The notes beneath the pieces are model-generated. The model made no database searches, had not been told where the DNA came from, and saw only the letters and a list, made by a program, of their open reading frames with translations. From Microcella sp. (lineage in GTDB: Bacteria; Actinomycetota; Actinomycetes; Actinomycetales; Microbacteriaceae): a stretch of 64,000 bases of DNA. A program made the position numbers and the translations under genes. This document shows positions 63,230-64,000 of this stretch, in pieces. The stretch spans positions 1,488,001-1,552,000 of the forward strand of contig NZ_JAHHDS010000003.1 of the NCBI RefSeq assembly GCF_019739195.1. Reading direction: 5' to 3'. Position 1 is the first letter of the stretch. The number at the start of each line of letters is the position of its first letter.

Positions 63230-64000
63230 GTCGCGTCGTCGTCATCGGTGGAGGCATCGCCGGCCTCGCGAGCGCAGCCCTGCTTGCTCGCGATGGTCAC
63301 CAGGTGACGCTCGTCGAGAAGCAGCCCGAGGTGGGTGGCAGGGCAGGGTCGTGGGAGAAAGACGGCTTCCGCTTCGACATGGGCCCCTCGTGGTACCTCA
63401 TGCCCGAGGTGTTCGACCACTTCTTCAAGTTGTGCGGCACGAGCGCAGCAGAGCAGCTCGAGCTCGTGCAGCTCGACCCGGGCTACCGCGTCATCACGCA
63501 GGGCTTCGACGAGCCGACCGACATCGCGGCCACGCGCGACGAGAACATCGCCCTGTTCGAGTCGATCGAGCCCGGCGCGGGTGCCAAGCTCGACAAGTAC
63601 CTCGACTCGGCACTCGACACCTACGACATGGCCAAGAAGCGCTTTCTCTACACGAGCTTCGCCTCTTTCGGCCCGCTACTGCGCGGCGACGTGCTCAAGC
63701 GCACGGGAAAGCTCGTCAAGATGCTGCTGCAGAGTCTCGACGACTACGTGGGCCGCCGCTTCAGCGACTTGCGCCTACGTCAGGTGCTCGGCTACCCCGC
63801 GGTGTTCCTCGGCTCGTCGCCGTTCTTGACCCCGAGCATGTACCACCTCATGTCGCACCTCGACCTGACCGACGGCGTGCTCTACCCGATGGGCGGCTTC
63901 ACGAAACTCATCGAGCGCGTCGCCGCGGTGACAGAGCAGCAGGGCGTGAGCATCCGCACCTCCTCGCCCGTCGCGCGCATCCTCGTCGACGAGACCACGA
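63226..64000 (+). CDS. crtI: Phytoene desaturase, N-terminal part (cut by window edge)
   Basis: The visible 258 residues begin SRVVVIGGGIAGLASAALLA, the dinucleotide-binding motif of the CrtI flavoenzymes, then GGRAGSWEKDGFRFDMGPSWY. It desaturates phytoene towards lycopene. ATG at 63226 overlaps the crtB stop. The C-terminal half lies beyond the window. In Microbacteriaceae such operons often go on to C50 carotenoid genes (inference). Confidence 0.95.
   Translation, partial: MSRVVVIGGGIAGLASAALLARDGHQVTLVEKQPEVGGRAGSWEKDGFRFDMGPSWYLMPEVFDHFFKLCGTSAAEQLELVQLDPGYRVITQGFDEPTDIAATRDENIALFESIEPGAGAKLDKYLDSALDTYDMAKKRFLYTSFASFGPLLRGDVLKRTGKLVKMLLQSLDDYVGRRFSDLRLRQVLGYPAVFLGSSPFLTPSMYHLMSHLDLTDGVLYPMGGFTKLIERVAAVTEQQGVSIRTSSPVARILVDETT

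Overview
The window is high-GC actinobacterial chromosome around the replication origin. Gene content and order (class E sortase, crgA, DUF3566 beside gyrA, DciA-type DUF721 protein, rpmH-rnpA-yidD-yidC-jag-rsmG-parA-parB, murJ-DUF6049-CCA transferase, crtE-crtB-crtI) point to the family Microbacteriaceae. The family is inferred from synteny and protein style; the genus cannot be set from the sequence alone.

Layout. 1-5.4 kb: sortase, leaderless crgA, rhomboid protease, cyclophilin, a guanidinium exporter behind a clear guanidine-III riboswitch, a uridine-kinase-like gene, and tRNA-Ala and tRNA-Ile set among small palindromic repeats. 5-15 kb: the leftward replication block gyrA, gyrB, dciA, recF, dnaN, dnaA, with DnaA boxes on both sides of dnaA; the dnaN-dnaA gap is the best oriC candidate. 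15-20 kb: the rightward block rpmH, rnpA, yidD, yidC, jag, rsmG, parA, parB with two parS sites. 20.1-21.2 kb: an intact IS481-family element with 27-bp inverted repeats and a 6-bp target duplication, inserted in the CTAG that held the stop codons of both parB and the convergent ddl. 21-30 kb: ddl, a PLP aminotransferase, trxA, trxB, murJ, DUF6049 and the CCA-adding enzyme. 30-34 kb: rpsF-ssb-rpsR-rplI and dnaB, with a DnaA box in the gap before dnaB. 34-40 kb: small membrane proteins, purB, a low-molecular-weight phosphatase, a WXG-like protein paired with an alpha/beta hydrolase, and hisC. 40-44 kb: a 2-oxo acid dehydrogenase complex (E1 alpha, E1 beta, E2). 44-48.4 kb: a zinc block of an ABC importer, a Fur/Zur regulator, and zinc-independent L28, L33 and S14. 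48-61 kb: HU, a CopD/CtaG fusion, a Pif1/RecD-like helicase, an alpha/beta hydrolase, tRNA-Gly, dcd, and a receiver-only regulator divergent from two tandem MASE1 histidine kinases. 60.7 kb to the end: idi, crtE, crtB and a crtI cut by the window edge, the first steps of carotenoid synthesis.

Two themes recur. Many genes (at least twelve) carry a TANNNT-type -10 box 6-7 nt before the start codon, so leaderless transcription looks common; this was used to choose several starts. DnaA boxes occur not only around dnaA but also in the crgA-rhomboid and rplI-dnaB gaps. No CRISPR array, prophage or restriction system was seen. The least expected items are the riboswitch, the covarying palindromic repeat next to tRNA genes, and the IS insertion that spared both convergent genes.
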